DNA of 64,000 nucleotides from Flavobacteriales bacterium (lineage in GTDB: Bacteria > Bacteroidota > Bacteroidia > Flavobacteriales_D > Parvicellaceae): positions 35,119 through 99,118 of the forward strand of contig JAGYKU010000004.1 in the NCBI GenBank assembly GCA_018401455.1. Direction: 5' to 3'. A model generated the notes under the pieces. That model had not been told where the DNA came from. It ran no database searches and saw nothing but the letters and a program-made list of their open reading frames with translations. Shown here in pieces: positions 1 to 8,048 of the stretch. The position numbers and the translations under genes are program-made. Within the stretch, counting starts at the first letter, position 1; every line of letters begins with the position of its first letter.

Positions 1-514
1 TCTCATAACTCAAAACTTGAAAATTCTGCAAAGACAAGTTCGTAGCAGTTACATAAAGGTTTTTGTATGGTTTACCTTCTTTTTGCAAACGGTTCAAATC
101 TTCAAAAGTGAGATTTTCAATTCCTGTTTTCTCTTGAAGTAAGGCATTCATCCATTTCGTGATTTCCACTCCTCTATACCAACCGAATTTTTTAATTGTT
201 CGGGAAATTCCACCCACGAAAATACCTCTTCCATCATTAAAATCCTGAAACTTTATGGATTTTAACTCTTCCTCCAATTCTTTACTTGTATAGCCCACAC
301 AAAGCAAAGCTGCGGTAATTCCGCCAACAGATGTTCCTGCAACATTTTCAATTTCAAGAAGTAGATTCTCTTCTTCCAACACTTCCACAGCACCACAATA
401 GGCAATTCCTCTGATGCCTCCACCTTCCATTACCAAGTTTTTTATTTGAGAAGAACCCGGCAAAATATATCCCCAAAATAAAATTAAAGTAAACAGATAT
501 TTTCTACTATTCAT
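1..514 (-). CDS. Patatin-like phospholipase, C-terminus outside window
   Basis: Reading the minus strand from the ATG at 514 gives an open frame that runs off the window edge, so only the first ~171 residues are visible. Residues 1-22 form a hydrophobic signal peptide, which predicts export. GGGIRG at residues 31-36 is the patatin oxyanion-hole motif, and GTSVG at 60-64 carries the nucleophile Ser62 of the Ser-Asp dyad. The family hydrolyses acyl esters of lipids. The catalytic Asp and any C-terminal barrel (common in exported Bacteroidota patatins) lie beyond the edge. It is transcribed divergently from the aminotransferase at 669. Family assignment is firm; the substrate is unknown. Confidence 0.85.
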   Translation of the reverse strand, partial: MNSRKYLFTLILFWGYILPGSSQIKNLVMEGGGIRGIAYCGAVEVLEEENLLLEIENVAGTSVGGITAALLCVGYTSKELEEELKSIKFQDFNDGRGIFVGGISRTIKKFGWYRGVEITKWMNALLQEKTGIENLTFEDLNRLQKEGKPYKNLYVTATNLSLQNFQVLSYE

Positions 515-629
515 GTAATCTCTAACTGCATTTACATAAAAAAATTGTTTGAATTTTAGAAAATGAAACCTTTTGGCAATATCTAAATAGATAAGTTTTT
601 TTTAATTAGTCAGAATTCAGGTTAATGCT

Positions 630-637
630 TATTTTTG
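630..637 (+). promoter_or_regulatory. Putative -7 promoter box for the aminotransferase
   Basis: TATTTTTG fits the Bacteroidota -7 consensus TAnnTTTG and lies 31 bp before the ATG at 669. No clear -33 TTTG is visible, so the call rests on one box. Confidence 0.4.
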
Positions 638-668
638 CTTTTTGAAAATTTCACACAAAAAGTAAAAA

Positions 669-1829
669 ATGCCAAAATATCCAAATATCATTCATTCAAA
701 ATTGCCCAATGTAAAGACTTCCATTTTCACTAAAATGTCTGCATTAGCAAACCAACACAATGCCTTGAATCTTTCTCAAGGATTTCCGGACTTTCCTGTG
801 GATAATGAAATTATAGAATTGGTATATAAACACATGAAAAACGGAGCCAACCAATATGCTCCTATGCAAGGGGCTATGGTTTTAAGAGAAGCCATCAGTG
901 AAAAAATTGAAAAATTATACCAACTCAAATACTGTCCAGAAAAAGAAATAACGATAACCGCTGGTGCTACTGAAGCAATTTACAGCACCATAGCCGCTTT
1001 TACAAAAGAAGACGATGAAGTAATCATTTTCACCCCTGCTTACGATTGTTATGACCCAACAGTAAAACTTCATGGAGGAAAATCAATTTTTGTGCAACTT
1101 TCATCCAAAGACTACAGTATTGACTGGGCTTTGGTAAAAAAAGTCATTTCTCACAAAACCAAAATGATCATCATTAATACTCCGCATAATCCAACAGGAA
1201 GTATTTTGTCTTCAAAAGACATGATAGAGCTTGAAAAACTAGTCTCAGGTTCGGAAATCATTGTTTTGAGTGATGAAGTTTATGAGCATATTATTTTCGA
1301 CCAAAAAGCACATCAAAGTGCTTGTAGATTTCCTAAGTTAGCAAATCAAACTTTGGCAGTGTTTTCTTTTGGCAAGACTTTTCATGTTACTGGATGGAAA
1401 TTGGGTTATATCGTTGGTCCAGAAAACTTGATGAGTGAATTTAGAAAAGTGCATCAATTCAATGTTTTTTCATGCAACAATCCTATTCAACTTGCTGTAG
1501 CGGAATATTTACAAAATGAAAATAACTATAATAGTTTGCAATCATTTTATGAGCAAAAAAGAGATACCTTTTTAAATGCTATTAAAGGAAGTAAATTTGA
1601 ACCTTTACAATGTTCGGGCACTTATTTTCAATTGTTGTCCTACAAAAATATAAGCAAAGAAAAAGATATAGACTTTGCAGAAAGACTCACCAAAGAATTT
1701 GGCATTGCCAGTATTCCTATTTCTGTGTTTTATAATTCACAAATTGATGATAAAGTTTTAAGGTTTTGCTTCGCAAAAGAGGAAGAAACAATAATAAAGG
1801 CTGGACATCTTTTGAAGTTAATTGTTTAA
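669..1829 (+). CDS. PLP-dependent aminotransferase, methionine/kynurenine type
   Basis: This is a 386-residue class I/II (fold type I) aminotransferase, full length for the family. Visible landmarks are NLSQGFPDFP near the N-terminus (substrate and domain-closure region), GATEAI (phosphate binding), NTPHNPTG, DEVYEHI, and SFGKTFHVTGWKLGY, where the lysine forms the Schiff base with pyridoxal phosphate. The SQGFPDF signature is typical of the YbdL/kynurenine aminotransferase subgroup, which transfers amino groups from methionine or aromatic amino acids to 2-oxo acids in the cytosol. It has its own promoter-like box and no obvious operon partner. The exact substrate cannot be read from sequence. 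Confidence 0.88.
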   Translation: MPKYPNIIHSKLPNVKTSIFTKMSALANQHNALNLSQGFPDFPVDNEIIELVYKHMKNGANQYAPMQGAMVLREAISEKIEKLYQLKYCPEKEITITAGATEAIYSTIAAFTKEDDEVIIFTPAYDCYDPTVKLHGGKSIFVQLSSKDYSIDWALVKKVISHKTKMIIINTPHNPTGSILSSKDMIELEKLVSGSEIIVLSDEVYEHIIFDQKAHQSACRFPKLANQTLAVFSFGKTFHVTGWKLGYIVGPENLMSEFRKVHQFNVFSCNNPIQLAVAEYLQNENNYNSLQSFYEQKRDTFLNAIKGSKFEPLQCSGTYFQLLSYKNISKEKDIDFAERLTKEFGIASIPISVFYNSQIDDKVLRFCFAKEEETIIKAGHLLKLIV

Positions 1830-2016
1830 TTCATAATAAAAAATTCTGATACTCCAAACACGTCACACCTCCTTTTTTTAATATCATAATTTATCAACTA
1901 TTTCTAAAATTCTAATTTGGCATCCTAAAAAAGTAGCAAACATCAACTACAAGACAACATCAAGTTAATGCTTCTTTTAATTTTCAAATTACACAAAAAG
2001 TTTCCTTAAAAAAACT
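1830..2016. other. Intergenic region without recognisable gene
   Basis: The AT-rich stretch between the aminotransferase and the rpsA promoter holds no ORF of note and no clear terminator. Its end resembles the sequence upstream of the aminotransferase (a shared GTTAATGCTT), which may be chance. Confidence 0.5.
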
Positions 2017-2047
2017 TTTGCCGTTAACTTTATTATCAATACCTTTG
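2017..2047 (+). promoter_or_regulatory. rpsA promoter, Bacteroidota type
   Basis: TTTG at 2017-2020 and TACCTTTG at 2040-2047 are separated by 19 bp. This is the classic -33/-7 pair recognised by the Bacteroidota primary sigma factor. Transcription should begin a few bases after 2047, leaving an 80-90 nt leader before rpsA. Confidence 0.75.
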
Positions 2048-2091
2048 CAGCCCAATTAAAAAAGACAGGCGGTTCTGTTAATATAAATAAC

Positions 2092-2116
2092 TCTCAATGA
2101 TAACCGATAATTGAGA
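2092..2116 (+). promoter_or_regulatory. Stem-loop in the rpsA leader
   Basis: TCTCAAT (2092-2098) pairs perfectly with ATTGAGA (2110-2116) around an 11-nt loop, ending 21 nt before the rpsA ATG. S1 is known to autoregulate translation of its own mRNA in other bacteria, so a leader hairpin here is a plausible control element. That role is inference; only the base pairing is visible. Confidence 0.4.
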
Positions 2117-2137
2117 TACAAGTAATACATTGCCAAA

Positions 2138-3973
2138 ATGGCTGAAGAAACAAAAAACGAAGAAGTAGTTGCACAAGAAGTGGAAACTACAACAACTTCA
2201 AAAACAAAAAAAGAGGAAGTTAAGGCTCCTGAATTTAACTGGGATGATTTTGAAAAAGAATCAGACGGTTACTCAAAAGATGAGAGAAAAAAGTACACTG
2301 ATCTTTATGACGATACACTTAATCAAATCAACGAAGGTGAAGTGATTAACGGTACTGTTATTTCTCTTAACAAAAAAGAAGTTGTAATCAACATTGGTTA
2401 CAAAAGTGAAGGTGTCGTTTCTAGAAACGAATTCCGTTACAACGAAGATTTAAAAATTGGTGATCCTGTTGAATTGTTAATTGAAACAATGGAAGATAAA
2501 TCAGGTCAGTTGATTGTATCTCACAAGAAAGCAAGAATGCATTCTGCATGGGATAGAGTTAATGAAGTACTTGAAACAGGTGAGATCATTACTGGTTTTG
2601 TTAAATGTAGAACTAAAGGTGGTTTGATTGCAGATGTATTTGGAATTGAAGCATTCTTACCAGGTTCTCAAATTGATGTTAAACCAATTAGAGATTACGA
2701 TCAATTCGTAGGAAAAAATATGGAATTCAAAGTGGTTAAAATAAACCCAGAATTCAAAAACGTTGTTGTTTCTCACAAAGCGCTTATCGAAGCTGAGTTG
2801 GAAGAGCAGAAAAAACAAATCATGTCTGGTCTTGAAAAAGGACAGGTATTGGAAGGAATCGTTAAAAACATCACTTCATACGGTGTATTTATTGATCTTG
2901 GAGGTGTTGATGGTCTTATCCACATTACAGATCTTTCTTGGGGTAGAGTTAATCACCCAGAGGAAATCGTTACTTTGGATGAAAAAATCAATGTGGTAAT
3001 CTTAGACTTCGATGATGATAAGAAAAGAATTGCATTAGGTCTTAAACAACTTCAATCTCATCCTTGGGATGCTTTGAGTGCTGATGTAAATGTTGGTGAC
3101 AAAGTAAAAGGAAAAGTAGTTGTTCTTGCTGATTACGGTGCATTTATTGAAATTGCTCCAGGTGTAGAAGGTTTGATTCACGTTTCTGAAATGAGTTGGT
3201 CTCAACACTTGAGAACTGCTAATGATTTCTTGAAAATTGGTGATGAAGTAGAAGCTCAAGTTCTTACTTTGGATAGAGATGAAAGAAAAATGTCTTTAGG
3301 TATCAAACAATTGATGCCAGATCCATGGGAAGGAATTGAATCTAAATACGAAATCAATTCTAAGCATACAGCAGTTGTGAAAAACTTCACAAACTTCGGT
3401 GTTTTTGTTGAATTAGAAGAAGGTATCGATGGTTTGATTCACATTTCTGACCTTTCTTGGGAGAAAAAAATCAAGCATCCATCAGAGTTTTGCGCTGTAG
3501 GTGACAAAATGGAAGTTACTGTTCTTGAATTAGACAAAGAAAACAGAAGATTGAGTTTAGGTCACAAACAATTGGAAGAAAACCCTTGGGATACATACGA
3601 AACTATCTTTACTGAAGGTTCAGAACACGAAGGAACTGTTGTAAAAGTTAAAGATAAGTCAGGTATCGTTTCTCTTCCTTATGGAATTGAAGGTTTCTGT
3701 CCAGTAAAACACATGGCACAAGAAAACGGTGAGAACCTAAAAACGGATGATAAAGTGATGTTCAAGATAATTGAATTTAACAAAGATGCTAAAAAAATCA
3801 TCGTTTCTCACGCTGCAATTTGGGGTGAAGTAGCTGAAACTAAGAAAAAAGAAACAGCAGCAAGCACCAACAAAGCAGTTAAAAACCTTAATGACTCTTC
3901 GGAGAAAACAACATTAGGAGATTTAGACGCTTTGGCTGAATTGAAAGAAAAAATGGACAATAAAGGAAAATAA
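2138..3973 (+). CDS. rpsA: 30S ribosomal protein S1
   Basis: The 611-residue protein consists of an acidic N-terminal tail (about residues 1-60) followed by six S1 RNA-binding OB-fold repeats at roughly 66-133, 150-215, 235-304, 322-391, 408-477 and 497-560, and a charged C-terminal tail. Repeats 3-5 carry the typical motifs YGVFIDLGGVDGLIHITDLSW and close variants. S1 binds mRNA at the 30S subunit and is needed to load leader sequences that lack a Shine-Dalgarno, as is usual in this phylum. The gene is monocistronic, with a strong promoter upstream and a hairpin terminator immediately downstream. Confidence 0.97.
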   Translation: MAEETKNEEVVAQEVETTTTSKTKKEEVKAPEFNWDDFEKESDGYSKDERKKYTDLYDDTLNQINEGEVINGTVISLNKKEVVINIGYKSEGVVSRNEFRYNEDLKIGDPVELLIETMEDKSGQLIVSHKKARMHSAWDRVNEVLETGEIITGFVKCRTKGGLIADVFGIEAFLPGSQIDVKPIRDYDQFVGKNMEFKVVKINPEFKNVVVSHKALIEAELEEQKKQIMSGLEKGQVLEGIVKNITSYGVFIDLGGVDGLIHITDLSWGRVNHPEEIVTLDEKINVVILDFDDDKKRIALGLKQLQSHPWDALSADVNVGDKVKGKVVVLADYGAFIEIAPGVEGLIHVSEMSWSQHLRTANDFLKIGDEVEAQVLTLDRDERKMSLGIKQLMPDPWEGIESKYEINSKHTAVVKNFTNFGVFVELEEGIDGLIHISDLSWEKKIKHPSEFCAVGDKMEVTVLELDKENRRLSLGHKQLEENPWDTYETIFTEGSEHEGTVVKVKDKSGIVSLPYGIEGFCPVKHMAQENGENLKTDDKVMFKIIEFNKDAKKIIVSHAAIWGEVAETKKKETAASTNKAVKNLNDSSEKTTLGDLDALAELKEKMDNKGK

Positions 3974-3998
3974 GAAATTCCTTTATCCACAATAATTA

Positions 3999-4032
3999 AA
4001 AACCTCAGTTGATTTTCAACTGAGGTTTTTTG
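3999..4032 (+). terminator. Rho-independent terminator of rpsA
   Basis: AAACCTCAGTTGA (4000-4012) pairs with TCAACTGAGGTTT (4016-4028) across a 3-nt loop and is followed by a T run. It ends the rpsA transcript and insulates the downstream glycosyltransferase. Confidence 0.9.
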
Positions 4033-4049
4033 TTTTATAAAAGAATAAC

Positions 4050-5144
4050 TTGAGTATAGAATTTGTATTTTCGCATTCATATTTAAAAATCAATTTGCAA
4101 AAATCAAAACCAAAAATAGTTGTTGACCTAGACAGACTCAAGTACCCTAATACGGGTATGTATTTTTTTTGTGTTAGTTTATATCAAGCATTGATTCAAA
4201 ACGGAGATTTTGACATTCATTTTTATGTTCATTCTCAAACTGAAATTGTTACTTCCAATAGATATTTGATAAAACCATTAGATCGTTTTTATCTGAAGCC
4301 AAAATCTGATGTAAAAATTTGGCATACTACAAGTCAATTGTCTATCAGAATTCCATCTAGACCTGTAAAACTCGTTTATACCATTCACGATTTGAATTTT
4401 TTATATTCCGACAAACCCAATTGGAAAAAGCTACTAGAACTCAAGAAAATTCAAAAAAGAATTGATCGAGCAGATTACATTACTTGTATTTCTAACTTTA
4501 CTTTGGAAGATGTTAGAAAACATTTGAGCCTTCAAAACAAAAAAGTGAAAGTCATTTATAATGGTGTATCTGTTCCAAACATTGACGAGCAAAACTCATC
4601 TTTTAATATTCCAAAATCCAAATACATTTTATCTCTTGGCGTTATTGCTCCCAAAAAAAACATTCACACCATTGTTCCTTTGCTCAAGGATTTGAATTTT
4701 GATTGGTACATTGTAGGGCAAGTATTTGATGCTAGTTATCATGAAAAAATCATTCAATTGGCAAAAGAGCATCAAGTTTTAGACAAAATTCATTTTACAG
4801 GTAGTGTAACAGAAGAAGAAAAATATGGTTACCTAGAACATTGTGAAGCTTTGATTTTCCCCTCTTTATCAGAAGGATTTGGTTTACCACCAATTGAAGC
4901 TATGAGAATAGGCAAACCAGTATTTTTGTCAAAACTAACCAGCCTTCCAGAAATTGGTGGAAATGTGGCTTATTATTTTGAAGATTTCACACCTAATAGT
5001 ATGTTGCAAACCATTCAAAAAGGACTTGTAGATTATAAAGAAAAAAACAGAAAACAGGCTCTAATAGATTGGTCTTTACAGTTTACCTGGGAAAAAGCGG
5101 CTGAGGCCTATTTAGCTATATACAAAGAATTGCTAGTGACTTAA
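4050..5144 (+). CDS. Glycosyltransferase family 4
   Basis: This 364-residue protein is a GT-B fold retaining glycosyltransferase. The N-terminal half begins KIVVDLDRLKYPNTGM, a usual start for this subgroup. The C-terminal half has SLGVIAPKKN, the FPSLSEGFGLPPIEAM motif (E-X7-E type, binding the nucleotide sugar) and SLPEIGG. It likely transfers a hexose such as mannose during glycan assembly. The start is uncertain: 4050 is a TTG, and another in-frame TTG at 4095 would begin directly before the conserved KPKIVVDL segment and fits homologues better. It stands alone rather than in the polysaccharide cluster 49 kb away. Confidence 0.85.
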   Translation: MSIEFVFSHSYLKINLQKSKPKIVVDLDRLKYPNTGMYFFCVSLYQALIQNGDFDIHFYVHSQTEIVTSNRYLIKPLDRFYLKPKSDVKIWHTTSQLSIRIPSRPVKLVYTIHDLNFLYSDKPNWKKLLELKKIQKRIDRADYITCISNFTLEDVRKHLSLQNKKVKVIYNGVSVPNIDEQNSSFNIPKSKYILSLGVIAPKKNIHTIVPLLKDLNFDWYIVGQVFDASYHEKIIQLAKEHQVLDKIHFTGSVTEEEKYGYLEHCEALIFPSLSEGFGLPPIEAMRIGKPVFLSKLTSLPEIGGNVAYYFEDFTPNSMLQTIQKGLVDYKEKNRKQALIDWSLQFTWEKAAEAYLAIYKELLVT

Positions 5145-5241
5145 TATCGATTAATTTCATATATTTGTATATACTTTAGTACTTAGTTTGAATAAACCCC
5201 AGTTGTTTATGTTTAGTTAGATAATGTAGCGAATTAAAAAA

Positions 5242-5598
5242 ATGAAATTGTTGAGTCATATATTAGTTCTGGTCATTTTCAGTAGTTGTGTTACCTCAAT
5301 TAATGGAAAATACTCAACTGTAAACGATGAATTTGGAGTTAATTCTACTATGAAAATTAAAAACTCTAACAGATTTACTATTTCATATTCCATTGGACTA
5401 AGAAAAGGAGAATCTTTCGGAACTTGGACACTTAAAGGAGATACGCTAATTTTAAATACATCTGCTAAATCTGATTCATTACCTAACCAAATGAGTAATC
5501 TAAAAAATGAAAAGTGGATTATTGATGAATCGAAAATTTTCTGGACTAAGATGGGCGATAAAATGTATGACTCAACTTACTACTATTTGAAACGATAA
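5242..5598 (+). CDS. Small predicted lipoprotein, function unknown
   Basis: The protein has 118 residues. A short basic-hydrophobic signal (residues 1-15) ends in the lipobox-like IFSSC, predicting a lipid-anchored envelope protein. The mature part is rich in beta-prone alternation (GTWTLKGDTLILNT), resembling the META/lipocalin-like small secreted folds that are common in Bacteroidota, but I recognise no family. It is followed at once by an attC-like inverted repeat and sits at the start of an accessory island, so it may be horizontally acquired. Confidence 0.7.
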   Translation: MKLLSHILVLVIFSSCVTSINGKYSTVNDEFGVNSTMKIKNSNRFTISYSIGLRKGESFGTWTLKGDTLILNTSAKSDSLPNQMSNLKNEKWIIDESKIFWTKMGDKMYDSTYYYLKR

Positions 5599-5607
5599 AA
5601 AAATAAC

Positions 5608-5680
5608 ACGTTACAACAAAGACTAAAATAAAGACCTTGCCTAAACAAACCGTTTCCTTATTTTAGCCAAGACGTTGGAT
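5608..5680. repeat. attC-like imperfect inverted repeat
   Basis: CTAAAATAA (5623-5631) pairs with TTATTTTAG (5658-5666). Outside this, AAC (5615-5617) pairs with GTT (5674-5676), where GTTGGAT exactly matches the attC core GTTRRRY. The left core TTACAAC departs from RYYYAAC at two positions. Arms of unequal length would leave extrahelical bases, as in integron attC sites. No integrase is in the window. It could instead be an ordinary inverted repeat downstream of the lipoprotein gene. Confidence 0.35.
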
Positions 5681-5691
5681 TTAATTTAAAA

Positions 5692-5811
5692 ATGGAGAAA
5701 AAACTATTTCACATATTGACACTTCTTCTGTTCGTTAAACTGTCATTCTCTCAGTTTACTGGTGTTTTAGATGCTAGTGTTGTAAACGAAAGATTCACTG
5801 TCAACATATAA
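5692..5811 (+). CDS. 39-residue secreted stub, possible gene remnant
   Basis: An ATG at 5692 opens a 39-codon frame that begins with a good signal peptide (MEKKLFHILTLLLFVKLSFS, cleavage likely after S20) and then stops after only ~19 further residues. This looks like the 5' end of a gene for an exported protein that has lost its body. It follows the attC-like repeat by 12 bp. A genuine short secreted peptide cannot be excluded. Confidence 0.35.
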   Translation: MEKKLFHILTLLLFVKLSFSQFTGVLDASVVNERFTVNI

Positions 5812-5838
5812 GCATACGCTTCTTAAAAAAACAAAATT

Positions 5839-6069
5839 ATGAGCCTACAATTTATAACAGATAGCACAGGTAAAACCACTGGTGTTTATATACCCATAAA
5901 AGAATGGGACAAGATTAAATCCAAATACAAAGTTATTGAACAGGATGAAATGGAAATTCCTGATTGGCAAATCAAAGAAGTAAAAAGAAGAATGAAAGCT
6001 CACAAAAAAAATCCTAACGAAGTTCTAGATTTTGACCAAGTTATGGATGAGATTGAAAAAGAGTTATAA
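5839..6069 (+). CDS. Antitoxin of a ParE/RelE-type module
   Basis: This 76-residue protein has an N-terminal segment of DNA-binding type (MSLQFITDSTGKTTGVYIPIKEWDKI is split here as two halves: residues 1-12 and 13-26) and a charged helical C-terminus ending FDQVMDEIEKEL, the kind of extension that wraps the toxin. Similar small proteins precede ParE toxins in Bacteroidota. Its stop codon overlaps the start of the next ORF (TAATG), the translational coupling typical of toxin-antitoxin pairs. The partner is a deleted toxin, so this is now probably an orphan antitoxin or autorepressor. Confidence 0.65.
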   Translation: MSLQFITDSTGKTTGVYIPIKEWDKIKSKYKVIEQDEMEIPDWQIKEVKRRMKAHKKNPNEVLDFDQVMDEIEKEL

Positions 6070-6209
6070 TGTATAAATTAGTTATTCTACCTGACGCTAA
6101 GTCTGACATTAAAAAGGCAGCTCGTTGGTACTCGGAAAAGCAACAAATTATTATTTTTGCTGTTTTTCATACTTCTCCAAATCCTGAAAACTGGGGAAAT
6201 CGAAAATAA
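6069..6209 (+). pseudogene. Internally deleted ParE-family toxin
   Basis: The 46-codon frame starts MYKLVILPDAKSDIKKAARW, the usual ParE N-terminus, and ends IIIFAVFHTSPNPENWGNRK, the usual ParE C-terminus, but the ~50 residues that normally lie between them are missing. The junction is at about EKQ-QIII and stays in frame, so a single precise deletion rather than decay is indicated. ParE toxins poison gyrase; loss of the middle of the fold should abolish this. It overlaps the antitoxin stop by one base. Confidence 0.7.
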
Positions 6210-6293
6210 CACCATTCATTTAGTTAAGTTTATTGATAACAAATCAGATCATCATAAATACTAACCCTTTAAAAAAATATAATTTTCTTCAAA

Positions 6294-6851
6294 ATGGCAA
6301 GAACACCCACCACAGAAATACCTTTAGGTTTTACGGCACCAAAATTTGAATTGCAAGATGTAGTTTCTGCTAAAACTTTCACTTTTGAGCAACTAAAAGG
6401 CGAAAAAGGAACGGTTGTGATGTTTATTTGTAATCATTGTCCTTTCGTGATTTTGGTAAGAGAAGAAATAGTAAGATTAGCCCACGATTACCTTTCCAAA
6501 GGAATTGGTTTTGTGGTCATCAGTTCAAATGATGCGGAGAACTATCCAGAGGATGCTCCCGATAAAATGAAAACTCTAGCCGAACAGTTGCAATTCCCTT
6601 TTCCTTATTTGTATGACGCATCTCAAGAAGTTGCCAAAGCGTATGACGCAGCTTGCACACCCGATTTTAGTGTTTTTGATGCAGAAGATAAATGTGTTTA
6701 CCGAGGACAATTAGATGACGCAAGACCAGGAAACAATATCACTCCAGATGGTGCATCTTTAAGAAAAGTTTTTGATTATTTGATAGCCAACAAAACACTA
6801 GATTTTGAGCAAAAACCAAGTTTGGGCTGTAATATTAAGTGGAAAGGTTAA
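6294..6851 (+). CDS. Thioredoxin-fold protein, AhpC/TSA-like, CNHC active site
   Basis: The protein is 185 residues long. A thioredoxin-like fold is indicated by VMFICNHCPFV near residues 43-53, where CNHC is the redox CxxC, and by a later CTPDFSVFDA segment holding the cis-proline loop. The family is annotated as redoxin/thioredoxin-like and resembles peroxiredoxins, but its reaction is not established. There is no signal peptide, so it acts in the cytosol. It is followed by an unusual low-complexity repeat tract. Family assignment is good; physiological role is unknown. Confidence 0.8.
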   Translation: MARTPTTEIPLGFTAPKFELQDVVSAKTFTFEQLKGEKGTVVMFICNHCPFVILVREEIVRLAHDYLSKGIGFVVISSNDAENYPEDAPDKMKTLAEQLQFPFPYLYDASQEVAKAYDAACTPDFSVFDAEDKCVYRGQLDDARPGNNITPDGASLRKVFDYLIANKTLDFEQKPSLGCNIKWKG

Positions 6852-7079
6852 AATGTTCGAGGTTTGAGGTTTGAGGTTCGGAGTTTGAAGTTGTTCGGTG
6901 TTTGGGGTTTGTTGTTCGAAGTTGTTCGGTGTTTGTTGTTTGAAGTTCTTTACATAAAGTACTAACTACTAACCACTAAGCGCTAACAACTAACAACTAA
7001 CCACTAAGCGCTAACAACTAACAACTAACCACTAAGCGCTAACCACTAACAACTAATCACTAACAACTAATCACTAAAA
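6852..7079. repeat. Low-complexity tandem repeat tract
   Basis: Two blocks fill the space between two convergent genes. The first (about 6855-6950) iterates GTTCGGTGTTTGTTGTTTGA-like units. The second (about 6958-7078) iterates CTAACAACTAACCACTAAGC-like units of roughly 7 and 21-27 bp. A related CTAAC tract lies at about 32512-32566. Such tracts are frequent between Bacteroidota genes and have no assigned function. Confidence 0.85.
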
Positions 7080-8042
7080 CTACTCCTCACTCTCATCTGA
7101 AGTTTCAGGTTCTTGAAAACCGATATGATACAAGGCATCTCCCATATTGAGAATAGGAATATTATTGTGTCCGTAAATTACACCTTTGTATGCCGATTTA
7201 ATTCTTGATTCTTTCTCTCCATAAGGATCTGTAAGATGTCCTAAAACTTCACCTTTTTCAACAAAATCACCTGATTTTTTATAGGTAATAAACAAACCAG
7301 ACTGTGAAGCTCTCACCCATTTGGAGTGTTTGATATGAATACTTTTCTGACTCGGAATATCTTCATCTATCATTCCTTTTGCCTTCATCACTCTTTTGAT
7401 TCCGTTGATGCCTTCTTGAATAGAATAATTATCCAAACGCAAAGATTCGCCACCTTCAAAAACTAATACGGGAATATTTCTACGAAAACATTCTTTCCTA
7501 AGTGAATTGGGTATCATTTTACTTTCAATGATAAAAGGTGCGTTAAATTCTTTTGCCAAAAGCATACTTCTTGCATCATTTGGGCTCACTCTCACTTGAG
7601 GGAAATTATGTATACTTCTGCCTCCAGTATGAAAATCAATACAATAATCAGCCAAAGGTAAAATATGTTTGGTAAGCATATGCGCCACTTTTGAGGCTAA
7701 AGAACCTCTAATGCTACCTGGAAAACTTCGATTCACGTCTTTTCCATCTGGCAAATCTCTAGAAAAATTTATAAAACCATATATATTCAAGAGAGGAACA
7801 GCAATGACACTTCCAATTTTCAACCTTTTGAAATAACCTGCCTTTACAGCCCTTCTTACAATTTCTACTCCGTTGATTTCATCTCCATGTACACCACCCA
7901 AAATTAATAAAGTAGGCCCTTCTACTTTACTTCTAAAAACATGCGCAAATAAATTAATCGGAGTGCCCGAAGGCAAGTCTCCTACTTTGATTTTAACAGT
8001 AACATTTTTTCCTTTTTTGATTTCTGTACCATTAATAATCAT
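7080..8042 (-). CDS. Succinylglutamate desuccinylase/aspartoacylase-like zinc hydrolase
   Basis: This 320-residue protein belongs to the AstE/AspA family, part of the zinc carboxypeptidase fold. GGVHGDEING at residues 49-58 supplies the zinc ligands His52 and Glu55, and DFHTGG near residue 140 supplies the third ligand. The C-terminal ~100 residues form the family's beta domain. These enzymes cleave N-acyl or amide bonds on small amino-acid conjugates. The gene starts 6 bp after rimK on the same strand, a conserved pairing that suggests it acts on products of the RimK ligase rather than in arginine catabolism. That link is inference. Confidence 0.85.
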   Translation of the reverse strand: MIINGTEIKKGKNVTVKIKVGDLPSGTPINLFAHVFRSKVEGPTLLILGGVHGDEINGVEIVRRAVKAGYFKRLKIGSVIAVPLLNIYGFINFSRDLPDGKDVNRSFPGSIRGSLASKVAHMLTKHILPLADYCIDFHTGGRSIHNFPQVRVSPNDARSMLLAKEFNAPFIIESKMIPNSLRKECFRRNIPVLVFEGGESLRLDNYSIQEGINGIKRVMKAKGMIDEDIPSQKSIHIKHSKWVRASQSGLFITYKKSGDFVEKGEVLGHLTDPYGEKESRIKSAYKGVIYGHNNIPILNMGDALYHIGFQEPETSDESEE

Positions 8043-8048
8043 AGGCTA

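Noticed and set aside
6852..7079. CRISPR-like array
   Set aside because: Units are 7-27 bp, contiguous and lack unique spacers; no cas genes are present.
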